Assembly (NCBI RefSeq): GCF_003600895.1
Contig: NZ_QYRP01000002.1
Coordinates: 620,001 to 684,000, forward strand
Origin: Nocardioides cavernaquae
Lineage (GTDB): Bacteria; Actinomycetota; Actinomycetes; Propionibacteriales; Nocardioidaceae
Length of the DNA: 64,000 nt
Reading direction: 5' to 3'
Shown: positions 17,379 through 26,707 of the stretch, one piece after another
Layout of the letters: every line of letters begins with the position of its first letter
Numbering within the stretch: the stretch's first letter is position 1
Notes under the pieces: generated by a model
The model's input: the letters and a program-made list of their open reading frames with translations, nothing else
Database searches by the model: none
What the model was told of the DNA's origin: nothing
Made by a program: the position numbers and the translations under genes

Positions 17379-18550
17379 GAGACCACCACCGGGATGCGGT
17401 CGTCGGCACGGGCACCGAACGGCACCGCAGCACGGCTCGGACTGGCGACAGGCGCCGGATGCGACCACAGGCCCCGGCGGGCCAGCTCGGGCAGCACGCC
17501 TTCACCGACGCGGTAGGCCTCCTCCAGGTGGGGATAGCCCGACAGCACGAACTCGGAGATGCCTGCCGCTGTGTACTCCTCGATGAGGTCGGCGATCTCG
17601 GCGTGGCTGCCGACGAGCGCGGTGCCCGCTCCACCGCGGACCAGACCGATACCGGCCCAGAGGCCCGGGTGGATCTCGAGGCCCTGGCGCGAGCCGCGGT
17701 TGAGATCGAGCATGCGGCGCTGCCCCTCGGACTCACTGCGGCGCAGACCGTCCTGGATCCGGCGGATCTGCTCGTCGGAGATCCCGGTCAGCAGCCGGTC
17801 GGCCTCGGCCCACGCTTCCTCGTGGGTGTCCCGCGCGATCGCGTGCAGCCGGATCCCGAAACGGATCTCCCGGCCCTGCTCCTCCGCGAGCCGACGGACG
17901 GCGTCGACCTTGCGGCGTACGGCCTCGGGCGGCTCGCCCCAGGTCAGATAGACGTCCGCGTACGCCGCGGCGACGTCGAGCGCCGCTGGCGACGAGCCGC
18001 CGAAGTAGATCTCCGGGAGCGGGTCCGGGATCTGCGCGAGCACGGCATCCGAGAGTGCGAGGTGCTCGCCGTGGAACGTGACCGGCTCCCCGCTCCACAA
18101 CGCCTTGACCGCGTGGAGGAACTCACCACAGCGCGCATAGCGGCCGTCCTTGTCCAGGAAGTCGCCGTACATCCGCTGCTCGTGGCTCTCGCCGCCGACG
18201 ACGACATTCAGCAGGAGTCGTCCGCCGGTGAGGTTCTGGAAGGTGCCGGCCATCTGCGCGGCGAGGAACGGCGAGACCAGTCCGGGGCGGAACGCGACCA
18301 GGAACTTCAGTCGCTCGGAGGCGCTGCTGATCATCGCGGTGGTCAGCCAGGCGTCCTCGCACCAGGCCCCGGTCGGGGTGAGCGCGGCCTCGAAGCCGAG
18401 CTGCTCGGCGGAGCGTGCGACCTGCCCGAGATAGGGCACCGACGCGGGGCGGCCGGCGGGCTCGGCAGCGACGCCGTGGCCGCCTCCGACCACGTCTCGG
18501 CCGTCCCCGCCGTTGGTCGGCAGGAACCAGTGGAACGTCAGGTTGCTCAT
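17375..18550 (-). CDS. FMNH2-dependent alkanesulfonate monooxygenase (LLM class, SsuD/MsuD-like)
   Basis: A 391-residue flavin-dependent monooxygenase of the bacterial-luciferase-like fold that cleaves the C-S bond of alkanesulfonates, releasing sulfite and an aldehyde. The N-terminus LTFHWFLPTNGGDGRD is the SsuD pattern, followed by LGFEAALTPTGAWCEDAW, FRPGLVSPFLAAQMAGTF, NLTGGRLLLNVVVGGES and EIYFGGSSPAALDVAA. Its position after SfnG suggests it consumes methanesulfinate/methanesulfonate made from dimethylsulfone. The start has a GAGAAGGAT ribosome-binding site. The C-terminal 25 residues extend beyond most homologues. Confidence 0.92.
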   Translation of the reverse strand: MSNLTFHWFLPTNGGDGRDVVGGGHGVAAEPAGRPASVPYLGQVARSAEQLGFEAALTPTGAWCEDAWLTTAMISSASERLKFLVAFRPGLVSPFLAAQMAGTFQNLTGGRLLLNVVVGGESHEQRMYGDFLDKDGRYARCGEFLHAVKALWSGEPVTFHGEHLALSDAVLAQIPDPLPEIYFGGSSPAALDVAAAYADVYLTWGEPPEAVRRKVDAVRRLAEEQGREIRFGIRLHAIARDTHEEAWAEADRLLTGISDEQIRRIQDGLRRSESEGQRRMLDLNRGSRQGLEIHPGLWAGIGLVRGGAGTALVGSHAEIADLIEEYTAAGISEFVLSGYPHLEEAYRVGEGVLPELARRGLWSHPAPVASPSRAAVPFGARADDRIPVVVS

Positions 18551-18605
18551 GATCCTTCTCGTGTCTGTCGGCCGGCCCGATGGGGGCCGGCGGGGTGGCA
18601 GCTGG

Positions 18606-19844
18606 TCAGAGCTGCCCGTGGTTGGGAGGCAGGACGCCGTCGGCGACCCAGCGACCGAGGTGCTGCACCTTCCACGCTGCCGGGTCGTGGAGGGTGTGCG
18701 TGCGGGCGTTGCGCCAGTGCCGGTCGAGGTTGAGCGCCGCGAGCGCCGACCGGGTGCCCGCGACCTCGAAGAGCCTGCTGGCGGCGGACAGTGCCGCCTG
18801 GGTGGTCGCGGCGCGGGCAGCTGCCACCGCGAGGCTCGCTGCGCCGGCGGTCTCCTCGGTGAGGTCGGCGTTGGCGACGTCGACCAGGGCGGCCGCCTCG
18901 CGCACCAGCGCCTCCGAACCGCGCACATGCACCTCGACCTCGCCGAGCGCCTGGACGACCAGCGGGTCCTCGGCAGCGCGTTCGACTCCGGCATCCGGAT
19001 AGGGCCGGCTCTTCGTGCGGACGAAGGTGGCCGCCTCGGTCAGCGCCTCGCGGGCGATGCCGGCGTCGATCGCGGCGTGCAGCACCTGCGCGAACGCACC
19101 GTAGGTCTGCGGCCGCTCGAACGTCAGGTGATAGGGCGTGACACGGTCGTCCGCCACGGCGACGTCCTCGAGCCGGACCGAGCCACTGGCCGTCGTGCGC
19201 TGGCCCAGCCCGTCCCAGTCGTCGACGACGGTCACACCCGGCGCGGTCCGCTCGACCCAGGCGACGTGCAGTGGGCCGTCGACGTACTTGTGGGTGAGGA
19301 CCGGGATCCAGTCCGCGAGGAGCGCGCCTGTGGCGTAGCCCTTGAGTCCGTTGAGTCGCCAGCGCCCATCACCCGCGACCGCATCCGGCACCAGAGACGT
19401 CCGGATGTCGCGCACGTGCTTCGTGCCGACCTCGGACTGTGCGTTGCCGAAGCGCTTGCCCGCGAGCACCTCACCGAAGAAGAACTCCTGCTGCTCCGCG
19501 GACGCTTGCTCGCGCAGCGCGTTGACGTAGACGAAGTGGCTGTGCGGGATCTGGGCGATGTTGGGATCGCCCGCCGCGAGCAGCCGGAACACCTCGGCGA
19601 CGACGGCGACCGGCAGGTCCGCACCTCCGTACGAGGCCGGCACGGTGATCGCGAGCAGGCCGGACGCGGCGAGGCGGGCAGTCTCCTCGACCGGGATGAT
19701 CCGGTGCCGGTCGCGCTCCGCGGCCCCGGCGGCGTACTCACGGGCGAGCACGGCCGCCTCCCGGATCGCCTCCTCGGAGGAGAGGACGGGGACCCGGGTG
19801 GCGCCGCTCCGGCGGGCCCGGTCGCTGGTCTCGAGCACGGTCAT
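18606..19844 (-). CDS. SfnB-family acyl-CoA-dehydrogenase-like sulfur-acquisition oxidoreductase
   Basis: A 412-residue flavoprotein of the acyl-CoA dehydrogenase fold, in the SfnB group linked to dimethylsulfone use. Typical segments are LLAITVPASYGGADLPV, DPNIAQIPHSHFVYVNALRE, FGNAQSEVGTKHVRDI, WRLNGLKGYATGALLADWIP, DWDGLGQRTTASGSVRLEDV and the C-terminal NLDRHWRNARTHTLHDPAAW, where a monooxygenase-type His/Arg region replaces the catalytic base of true dehydrogenases. Reaction details for SfnB are not settled; a role in oxidising an organosulfur intermediate with FMNH2 is inferred. It lies three bases after sfnG and 55 bp before the SsuD-like gene, all in one transcript. Confidence 0.88.
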   Translation of the reverse strand: MTVLETSDRARRSGATRVPVLSSEEAIREAAVLAREYAAGAAERDRHRIIPVEETARLAASGLLAITVPASYGGADLPVAVVAEVFRLLAAGDPNIAQIPHSHFVYVNALREQASAEQQEFFFGEVLAGKRFGNAQSEVGTKHVRDIRTSLVPDAVAGDGRWRLNGLKGYATGALLADWIPVLTHKYVDGPLHVAWVERTAPGVTVVDDWDGLGQRTTASGSVRLEDVAVADDRVTPYHLTFERPQTYGAFAQVLHAAIDAGIAREALTEAATFVRTKSRPYPDAGVERAAEDPLVVQALGEVEVHVRGSEALVREAAALVDVANADLTEETAGAASLAVAAARAATTQAALSAASRLFEVAGTRSALAALNLDRHWRNARTHTLHDPAAWKVQHLGRWVADGVLPPNHGQL

Positions 19845-19847
19845 GGC

Positions 19848-20969
19848 TCAGACCCGGGCGAGCTCGGCGGCCTCGAGCTCACGGACGATCGGGAGGATCT
19901 TCTCGCCGAAGTGAACGACGTCCTCGTGGTAGTGCAGGAAGCCGAGCAGGAACAGGTTCACGCCCTTCTTCTTGCACTCCAGCATGCGGTGCGCGATCTG
20001 CTCGGGCGTGCCGACCAGACCGGTGCGGAAGCCGTCGTTGTACTGGACGAGGTCGGCGAACTCGGAGTCCTGCCACATGCCCTTCTTGTCCCCCGCGGAC
20101 TGACCGGCCTGCTTCACCGCGCCACCGAAGCCCTCGACCGCCTCTCGGTCGGCCTTGTCGATGATCTCGCGCAGCACGTTGCGGGCTTCCGCCTCACTCT
20201 CGCGGCCGATCAGGAAGCCGTTGACGCCGAACTTCACCGACCGGTTGTGCACCTGCGCGACCTCCGTGACGTCGCGGATCTGCTCCTCGATGCCCTCGGG
20301 GGTGTTGCCGTTGGCGAAGTACCAGTCGGCGACGCGGCCGCCCTGGCCGCGGGCGGCAGTCGAGTTGCCGCCCTGGAAGATCTCCGGGTGCGGACGGCCC
20401 TCCGAGGTGACCGGTCCGGGCTTCAGCTGGAAGTCGTGGATCTGGTAGAAGTCGCCCTGGTGCGTGAAGGGGCCCCTGTCGTTGGACTCGAACAGGCCGC
20501 GCAGCACCCGGATGAACTCCTCCGAGTTGCGGTAGCGCTCGTCGTGCTCGAGCCAGCGGACGCCGAGGTCGACCGCCTCGTTCTTGAACCAGCCCGACAC
20601 GACATTGACGGCGGCCCTGCCGCCGGAGATGTGGTCGGCAGTGATCAGCCACTTGGCGAGGACGGCGGGGTTCCAGAAGTACGGGTGCACGGCCGCGATG
20701 ACCTTCAGGCGCTCGGTCTGCGTGAGGAGCCCGAGGCTGAACGACGTCGACTCGTGCTGCTGGTCCGCTCCGTACGACGCGGTGTAGCGCACCTGGGAGA
20801 GGGCGTAGTCGAAGCCGTTGTTCTCGGCGAGCTGGGCGAGCTTGACGTTGTAGTCCCAGCCCCAGTCGGTGCGCTGCTCGATCTTGCTGACGACCAGGCC
20901 ACCGCTCACGTTGGGGACCCAGTAGGCGAATTGCAAGGGCTGCAAGGGCTCGGTGGCCGGTGCGGTCAT
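19848..20969 (-). CDS. sfnG: Dimethylsulfone monooxygenase
   Basis: SfnG is an FMNH2-dependent LLM monooxygenase that converts dimethylsulfone to methanesulfinate and formaldehyde. The 373-residue chain has the expected start LQFAYWVPNVSGGLVVSKIEQRT split by the family core: YALSQVRYTASYGADQQHES, HPYFWNPAVLAKWLITADHI, GGRAAVNVVSGWFKNEA, and PEIFQGGNSTAARGQ for flavin phosphate binding. It begins a second transcription unit inside the sulfur cluster. The upstream 160-bp gap carries an AT-rich promoter block that matches the one before the cysteine-rich leader, and the ATG has AAGGAG eight bases upstream. Confidence 0.95.
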   Translation of the reverse strand: MTAPATEPLQPLQFAYWVPNVSGGLVVSKIEQRTDWGWDYNVKLAQLAENNGFDYALSQVRYTASYGADQQHESTSFSLGLLTQTERLKVIAAVHPYFWNPAVLAKWLITADHISGGRAAVNVVSGWFKNEAVDLGVRWLEHDERYRNSEEFIRVLRGLFESNDRGPFTHQGDFYQIHDFQLKPGPVTSEGRPHPEIFQGGNSTAARGQGGRVADWYFANGNTPEGIEEQIRDVTEVAQVHNRSVKFGVNGFLIGRESEAEARNVLREIIDKADREAVEGFGGAVKQAGQSAGDKKGMWQDSEFADLVQYNDGFRTGLVGTPEQIAHRMLECKKKGVNLFLLGFLHYHEDVVHFGEKILPIVRELEAAELARV

Positions 20970-20986
20970 GTCCTGCTCCTTCTCTG

Positions 20987-21015
20987 CTCTAACTTAATGT
21001 CTTTAATGGACTTTA
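20987..21015 (-). promoter_or_regulatory. AT-rich promoter/operator of sfnG, shared motif
   Basis: On the minus strand this AT-rich block reads AAAGT, two bases, AT, one base, AAA, seven bases, AGTTA. The same bases in the same spacing (15 bp between AAAGT and AGTTA) occur upstream of the cysteine-rich leader at 26555-26585. In both places the AAGGAG ribosome-binding site follows within about 15 bp. It is probably a shared promoter with an activator site for the LysR-type regulator encoded at 26708. Confidence 0.65.
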
Positions 21016-21130
21016 CGGAACGAATGGGTGATCCACCCCCCGCGGCCATCCGGATCGGCGAGGAGGTGATCGGCGATCCCTGTCACTGCGGCAGGGACCA
21101 CCGATCACGAGGCAGTCGGGAAGCCGCTGC

Positions 21131-22360
21131 TCAGGTGTACCAAGTGGGCTCGGGCAGCTCACCCCGCAGCGCATACCGGCCGACCTCGGCGCGCTTGTGC
21201 GCAATCGGGTCGTGCAGGCTGTGCGTGCGGACGTTCCGCCAGTAGATGTCGAGGCCGACGGCGCTGGCGGTCGCACGCGCGCCGGTCACCTCGAAGACCC
21301 GCGTGCCGATCTCGAGCGCGGCATCGATCGCGACCTGCTTCGCGGCGGCGATCACGACGGCAGCCTCGCCCCGCTCCTCCGCCGTCACGTCGTCGGCGTG
21401 TGCGTTGATCGACTCGATCAGCGTCGCCGCCCGCTCGGCGAGTGCCTCGGCGGCCCACAGCTTCGAGCGCAGGTCGCCGTAGACCTCCTGCACGTAGAAC
21501 TCGTCCGACGCACGCTGCTTCACGTCACCGGCGTAGGGCCAGGCCCGCGTCGTGTCCCTGGTGTACGTCGCCGCGGTGGCCAGCGCACCCTCGGCGATAC
21601 CGACGTAGAGGTTGGCGAAGATGAGCTGGATCAGCGGGACGTTGAGCGAGTTGTAGACCCGCGGCAGGAACACGTGCTCGCCGTCCTTCTCGATGTAGCC
21701 CGCCGCGGCCTCCCACGGCACCCGGACGTTCTCGATCCGCACGCCGCCGGACTCGGTCAGGCGCTGCCCGAGGCTGTCCCAGTCACCCTTGAACTGGATG
21801 CCCGGCTGGGCCGTCGGCACGATCGCGAAGATGTGCTTGTCGGTGCCCTCGAGCACCCCCTCGAGCACGGTCACGTCGGAGATCTGACCGCCGGTCGAGA
21901 ACGACTTCTCGCCGTTGTAGACGAGTTCGCCACCCTCCTCACGGATCACCAGGTCGGCATCACGCGGGTTCACCGCGCCGCCGAAGAACCAGGTCTCCTT
22001 CGTCGCCGCCTCCTCCACCGCGGCGATCTGCTCCGGCGTCCCGACGAGGCGCGCGGCCCAGGCCCACAGGTAGTGGTAGCCGAGCAGCTGGCCGATCGAC
22101 CCGTCGCCCGCCGAGACGGCGCGGATCACCCGCAGCGCGGTGGTCCAGTCCTGACCGCCGCCGCCGTGCTCGGCCGGGCCGAGCAGGGTGACGAGTCCGC
22201 TCTCCTTGAGCAGCTGCACCTCGGCGTACGGCGTCTGGTTGGCGCGGTCGCGCGCCACGGCGTCGACGGCCAGCTCGGTGGCGACCGCGCGGGCCCGGTC
22301 GAGCCACTCCTCCGGCGTGGTCGGAGTGGTCGTCCAGCGGGATGCCTGTGTGGTGGTCAT
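21131..22360 (-). CDS. Acyl-CoA-dehydrogenase-fold monooxygenase (DszC/SfnB-like)
   Basis: A 409-residue flavoprotein of the acyl-CoA dehydrogenase fold, resembling the DszC/SfnB group of FMNH2-dependent organosulfur monooxygenases more than a fatty-acid enzyme. Segments include SGLVTLLGPAEHGGGGQDWT, SIGQLLGYHYLWAWAARL, VYNGEKSFSTGGQISDV, GDWDSLGQRLTESGGVRIEN and the C-terminal DIYWRNVRTHSLHDPIAHKR. The ATG at 22360 starts a poorly conserved Thr-rich leader of about 15 residues. It follows the next paralogue by 37 bp and is followed by a gap carrying the sfnG promoter, so it probably ends the first transcription unit. Confidence 0.86.
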   Translation of the reverse strand: MTTTQASRWTTTPTTPEEWLDRARAVATELAVDAVARDRANQTPYAEVQLLKESGLVTLLGPAEHGGGGQDWTTALRVIRAVSAGDGSIGQLLGYHYLWAWAARLVGTPEQIAAVEEAATKETWFFGGAVNPRDADLVIREEGGELVYNGEKSFSTGGQISDVTVLEGVLEGTDKHIFAIVPTAQPGIQFKGDWDSLGQRLTESGGVRIENVRVPWEAAAGYIEKDGEHVFLPRVYNSLNVPLIQLIFANLYVGIAEGALATAATYTRDTTRAWPYAGDVKQRASDEFYVQEVYGDLRSKLWAAEALAERAATLIESINAHADDVTAEERGEAAVVIAAAKQVAIDAALEIGTRVFEVTGARATASAVGLDIYWRNVRTHSLHDPIAHKRAEVGRYALRGELPEPTWYT

Positions 22361-22397
22361 GGTGGTGCTCGCTTTCGTCGTTGAGAGAGGTGGTCGG

Positions 22398-23651
22398 TCA
22401 GAAGTAGGCGTTCGCCGGGAACCCGACGCCGTTGACCAGGTGGTCACCGACCGCGGACGCCTTGAGGAACGTCGGGTTGTGGGTCGAGATCGTGCGGACG
22501 TTGCGCCAGTGCCGGTCGAGGTTGTGGACCGCCTGCGTGGCCGAGGTGCCGCCGACGTCGAAGAGCTTCGCGGCGGTGGCGTAGGAGAACCGGTCGATCG
22601 CGACCTTGGCCTGCGCCGCTGCCAGCTGGGCCGCATCGGCCGCCTCCGCCGTGGGCACGCCGTCGACCACGGAGTCGGCGGCGGCCTGGATCGCCTCCGC
22701 TGCCCTCAGCACGATCGCCTCCGCAGCGAAGACGTCGGCCGAGATCTCGCCGACCACCTGGAGTACCTGGCGGTCCTGGGCCGGACCCTGCGGAGAGCCC
22801 GCGTGGCTGTAGTTGCGCGCCCGGCGCTTGAGCAACGCGACCGCATCGTTGCGGACGCTCCGGAGGATGCCGGCGGTCACGGCCTGGAGGAAGAGCTGCA
22901 GGAACGCACCCTGGTAGCCGGGAACCGGCTCACCGTTCGGATCGCCCAGGTCGAAGAACTCCCCTGCCTCGACGCGCACGTTGTCCAGGTGCGTCGTGCC
23001 CGTGCCGGTCAGCCGCTGGCCGAAGCCGTCCCAGTCGTCGAGGATCGAGACACCCTCGCGGTCGACAGGGATGACGGCTCCGGCGATCCGGCCCTCGGGA
23101 GCCGCTGCCCAGATCTGGGTGTAGTCGGAGTAGATGCTGCCGGTCGAGTAGTACTTCGTGCCGTTGAGGCGGTAGCCATCGCCTTCCGGGGTGAAGGCGG
23201 TGTCGAAGGAGAGCCCGACCGGCTTCCTGCTCTGCTCGCTGAAGCCGTTGCCGACCAGCTTGCCGTCGACCGCCAGCGCGAGCCGCGCCCGGAACGCAGG
23301 GTCGTTGCTCGCCTGGAGGTGCTGCTCCACGAACCAGAAGTGCGTGCGCAGGATGTGCGGCACGCTCGAGTCGGCCTCCGCGAGGTCGATCAGCGCCGCG
23401 AACAGCTCCGGCACCGAGAGGCCCGCCCCGCCGGCCTCGACCGGGATCCGGAGGCGACCGACGCCGGCCTCCTTCAGCCAGCCGATGATCTCGTGCGGGG
23501 CGACGCGGTCACGCTCCCGCTCCGCGGCGCCCTCGGCGATCCGCTCGAGCAGGGCGGCCCACTCCGGCGTGCCGGGGCGGGTCGCGGCAATCGTGGTGGC
23601 GGTCGCGGCAGTCGCGGCTGTCGTGGTCCCGGGAGTCGCAGTCGTAGTCAT
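22398..23651 (-). CDS. Acyl-CoA-dehydrogenase-fold monooxygenase, second DszC/SfnB-like paralogue
   Basis: A 417-residue paralogue of the two neighbouring ACAD-fold flavoproteins. The first 25 residues are almost only Thr and Ala and are probably a disordered tail. Core segments are GVGRLRIPVEAGGAGLSVPE, VPHILRTHFWFVEQHLQ, GFSEQSRKPVGLSFDTAF, RLNGTKYYSTGSIYSDYTQI, DDWDGFGQRLTGTGTTHLDN and DRHWRNVRTISTHNPTFLKA. It starts 14 bp after the substrate-binding-protein gene stop, so it is part of the importer operon. Three such enzymes together suggest that several organosulfur substrates, or successive oxidation steps, are handled; substrates cannot be read from the sequence. Confidence 0.86.
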   Translation of the reverse strand: MTTTATPGTTTAATAATATTIAATRPGTPEWAALLERIAEGAAERERDRVAPHEIIGWLKEAGVGRLRIPVEAGGAGLSVPELFAALIDLAEADSSVPHILRTHFWFVEQHLQASNDPAFRARLALAVDGKLVGNGFSEQSRKPVGLSFDTAFTPEGDGYRLNGTKYYSTGSIYSDYTQIWAAAPEGRIAGAVIPVDREGVSILDDWDGFGQRLTGTGTTHLDNVRVEAGEFFDLGDPNGEPVPGYQGAFLQLFLQAVTAGILRSVRNDAVALLKRRARNYSHAGSPQGPAQDRQVLQVVGEISADVFAAEAIVLRAAEAIQAAADSVVDGVPTAEAADAAQLAAAQAKVAIDRFSYATAAKLFDVGGTSATQAVHNLDRHWRNVRTISTHNPTFLKASAVGDHLVNGVGFPANAYF

Positions 23652-23664
23652 GACGCAGCCCCCG

Positions 23665-24618
23665 TCAGCTCGCCGAGACCGGGGCCAGCTGGCCCTTGAG
23701 CGACGGGTCGTCATTGGTCTTGAGGTAGGTCTGCACCGCGGGGTCGAAGAAGATCTCCTTGAGCACCTTCACCTGCGGGTCGTCGAGGTACTTCGTGCCG
23801 ACGACGAGCTGGCCGGCGAAGTCCTTCGGGGCGTCGGGGGCGAGGATCCGCTCGGAGTCCGGAGTCCCGGCGTCGACGAAGCTCATGTTGTAGTCGATGA
23901 CCGCGTCGACGGAGGGCAGCGAGCGCGGGCCCGCGCCGTACTCGATGTACTTGAACTTGAAGCCGCGCGGGTTCGTGGCGATGTCCTGCTCGGTCGCCTC
24001 GGCCGGGTCGACGCCGTCCTTGAAGGTGATCGCGCCCTCACGCTCGAGGATCCACAGCGCCTGCGCGGTGTTGGCCGGGTCGTTGAGCAGCGCGATCGTG
24101 GCGCCCTTGGGAAGCGCGTCGAAGCTGTCGTACTTCTCGGAGTAGACCGAGTAGGACCACTGGAAGACCGGGCCGAGGGCGCTGAGCTTCCAGCCGGTGG
24201 AGTCGGTGACCTGCTTGAGCCAGTGCTTGTGCTGGTAGATGTTGGCGATGTACTTGCCGTCGGCCGTCGCCTTGTCGAGCTGGTTGCCGTCCTCGATGCC
24301 GACGGGCTCGATGGTGATCCCGTGGTCCGGGGCGATCTCCTTGTCGAGGTACTCGAGGAATGCCTTCTCGCTGGCCGAGCTGGCCTGGTAGGCGATCTGG
24401 ACGTTCTTCCCGAAGTGACTGCCGTCCGCCTTCGTCTCCTCGTCCGAGCCACCGGCCACGCGCCAGGCGACGACGCCGGCGACGATCAGCGCGACGACGG
24501 CGATGGCCGCGACCAGGATCCGGCGCCGACCGCCACCGAGGTCGATGTCGAAGTCGTCGGAGCCGCCGGGACCGCCGGGACCGCCCAGACTGCTGTTGCT
24601 CTTCTCCGTGATGGACAT
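23665..24618 (-). CDS. MetQ/NlpA-family ABC transporter substrate-binding protein, membrane-anchored
   Basis: A 317-residue periplasmic-type binding protein of the MetQ/NlpA family, which in other bacteria binds methionine or related sulfur compounds. There is no lipobox cysteine; instead a cytoplasmic Gly-rich N-terminus (SSLGGPGGPGGSDDFDIDLG) precedes one transmembrane helix (ILVAAIAVVALIVAGVVAW), so the domain is tethered by a helix. Family segments are VQIAYQASSASEKAFLEYL, ANIYQHKHWLKQV, TIALLNDPANTAQALWILER and NMSFVDAG. It sits 54 bp after the permease gene in the same operon. The ligand could be methionine, a sulfonate or a sulfone; context favours an organosulfur compound. Confidence 0.9.
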   Translation of the reverse strand: MSITEKSNSSLGGPGGPGGSDDFDIDLGGGRRRILVAAIAVVALIVAGVVAWRVAGGSDEETKADGSHFGKNVQIAYQASSASEKAFLEYLDKEIAPDHGITIEPVGIEDGNQLDKATADGKYIANIYQHKHWLKQVTDSTGWKLSALGPVFQWSYSVYSEKYDSFDALPKGATIALLNDPANTAQALWILEREGAITFKDGVDPAEATEQDIATNPRGFKFKYIEYGAGPRSLPSVDAVIDYNMSFVDAGTPDSERILAPDAPKDFAGQLVVGTKYLDDPQVKVLKEIFFDPAVQTYLKTNDDPSLKGQLAPVSAS

Positions 24619-24672
24619 GTGTTTCCTTCTTCCTGAGGGATTGCGGGCGCGCGGGATCGCGCGAAGTGAGAC

Positions 24673-25340
24673 CTAGTGAGAGAGGGCGCGGACCGCCCGG
24701 TCGCCGCTGAACTGGATGGCCTGGACGAGGGCGATCAGCACGACGATGCAGGCGATCATGATGTGCTCGTCGAAGCGCCGGTAGCCGTAGTTGACGGCGA
24801 GGTAGCCGACTCCCCCGGAGCCGATCGCGCCGGCGATCGCGGAGTACTCGATCATCGCGACGAGGTTGAGGGTGAAGGCGGCCACGAGCCCCGGGACCGA
24901 CTCCTTGAGCTGGATCCCCGAGACGATCTGCCACCGTGTCGAGCCGCCCGCGAGGCCGACGTCGAGCAGCTCGCGCGGCACCTCCCGCACGGCGCTCTCG
25001 GTGAGGCGGGCGAAGAACGCCACCCCCGCGATCGACATCGGGATGATCGCGGCCTGGAAGCCGACCGTCGTCCCGAAGACCAGCTGGGTCAACGGGATCA
25101 CCGCGGCCATCAGCACGAGGAACGGCAAGGAGCGCCCGAGGTTCGCGATCCAGCTGATCGACACGTGCACCGGCCGGTTCGGGGCCAGCCCGAGCGGCGA
25201 GGAGTTGAAGATCAGCAGGCCGAGCGGCGCCCCGAGCAGCACGACGATGGCCATCACGAGACCGACCAGGCGGGCGGTCTCGCCGAGCGCAGGGCCCAGC
25301 AGATCGGGCACGTCGGGCCAGGGCGTCGAGATCATCGCGG

Positions 25341-25344
<4 letters not shown>
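24673..25344 (-). CDS. MetI-like ABC transporter permease
   Basis: A 223-residue inner-membrane permease with five or six hydrophobic helices and the binding-protein-dependent loop ELLDVGLAGGSTRWQIVSGI, the EAA-type contact for the ATPase. Sequence elements LGRSLPFLVLMAAVIPLTQL and VVGFQAAIIPMSIAGVAFFARLTES (shortened here to its parts) match MetI. Its ATG overlaps the stop of the ATPase gene (ATGA). With the ATPase and the binding protein it forms a complete MetNIQ-like importer. Confidence 0.92.
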
Positions 25345-26348
<1,004 letters not shown>

Positions 26349-26367
26349 GGCTTTCCTCAAGGAGGGA

Positions 26368-26453
26368 GGGATGGGTGACGGCGCGCGCCGTCCATCCCGA
26401 GGCGGGCGGGGCGCGACAGCGGGTGGGGTCCGACCACACCCGAGAGCGGTCGG
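26368..26453 (-). promoter_or_regulatory. Candidate attenuator hairpins between leader peptide and metN-like gene
   Basis: Hairpin A pairs CCGACC with GGTCGG (26430-26435 and 26448-26453) just after the leader stop. An alternative hairpin GGGTG with CACCC (26421-26425 and 26437-26441) overlaps its 5' arm, so the two exclude each other. A strong third hairpin (26368-26398, GGGATGG...ACGGCGC with GCGCCGT...CCATCCC) lies directly before the metN-like ribosome-binding site. This is the layout expected for ribosome-controlled attenuation or translational sequestration. No U-run terminator is visible. Confidence 0.5.
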
Positions 26454-26457
26454 GGCG

Positions 26458-26538
26458 TCAGCGACAGCAGGCTGCGCACAGGAGGTCGCTACAGCGGCAG
26501 ATGACGAGCCGGACTGACTGCATCGATGCGTGGTTCAT
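26458..26538 (-). CDS. Cysteine-rich leader peptide of the organosulfur operon
   Basis: A 26-residue open frame with an excellent ribosome-binding site (AAAGGAGGT, eight bases upstream of the ATG). Its second half is VICRCSDLLCAACCR: five of 13 residues are cysteine, with a CC pair, immediately before the stop. It is followed by mutually exclusive hairpins and then by the metN-like gene of a sulfur-scavenging operon. Translation would slow at the Cys codons when charged Cys-tRNA is scarce, changing downstream folding. Cysteine-responsive attenuation by poly-Cys short ORFs is known in mycobacteria. The peptide itself probably has no function. It is too short to be found by standard gene calling. 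Confidence 0.8.
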   Translation of the reverse strand: MNHASMQSVRLVICRCSDLLCAACCR

Positions 26539-26554
26539 GGGGGCGACCTCCTTT

Positions 26555-26585
26555 CGACTTAACTCTAGTATTTTGATCTACTTTG
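26555..26585 (-). promoter_or_regulatory. AT-rich promoter/operator before the cysteine-rich leader
   Basis: A block of AT-rich sequence in a GC-rich genome, on the minus strand reading AAAGT, then AGTTA with the same 15-bp spacing as upstream of sfnG. Possible -35 TAGACA and -10 TAGAGT lie 16 bp apart here. It also carries CTAG ends that could be part of a LysR-type T-N11-A site. The divergent LysR gene starts 120 bp away, the usual arrangement for a regulator and its target. Confidence 0.6.
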
Positions 26586-26707
26586 TCTAGCGATCTGAGG
26601 CAGGGATGGCCGATCACCCCGTCGATGCATCCGATCACCGCGACCGATCGGCCACCACCAAGAGCCCGGGCCGGAACAGCAGGCCAACCCAGCAGCAAGG
26701 AGGAGCG

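Noticed and set aside
18513..21245. Very long plus-strand open frame (910 codons)
   Set aside because: It is antisense to sfnG, the SfnB-like gene and the promoter gap between two units; low-complexity Arg/Val/Asp-rich product. High GC makes such shadows common.
26349..26540. SAM or cobalamin riboswitch before the metN-like gene
   Set aside because: None of the conserved riboswitch cores can be seen; the Cys-rich leader frame with alternative hairpins explains the region better.
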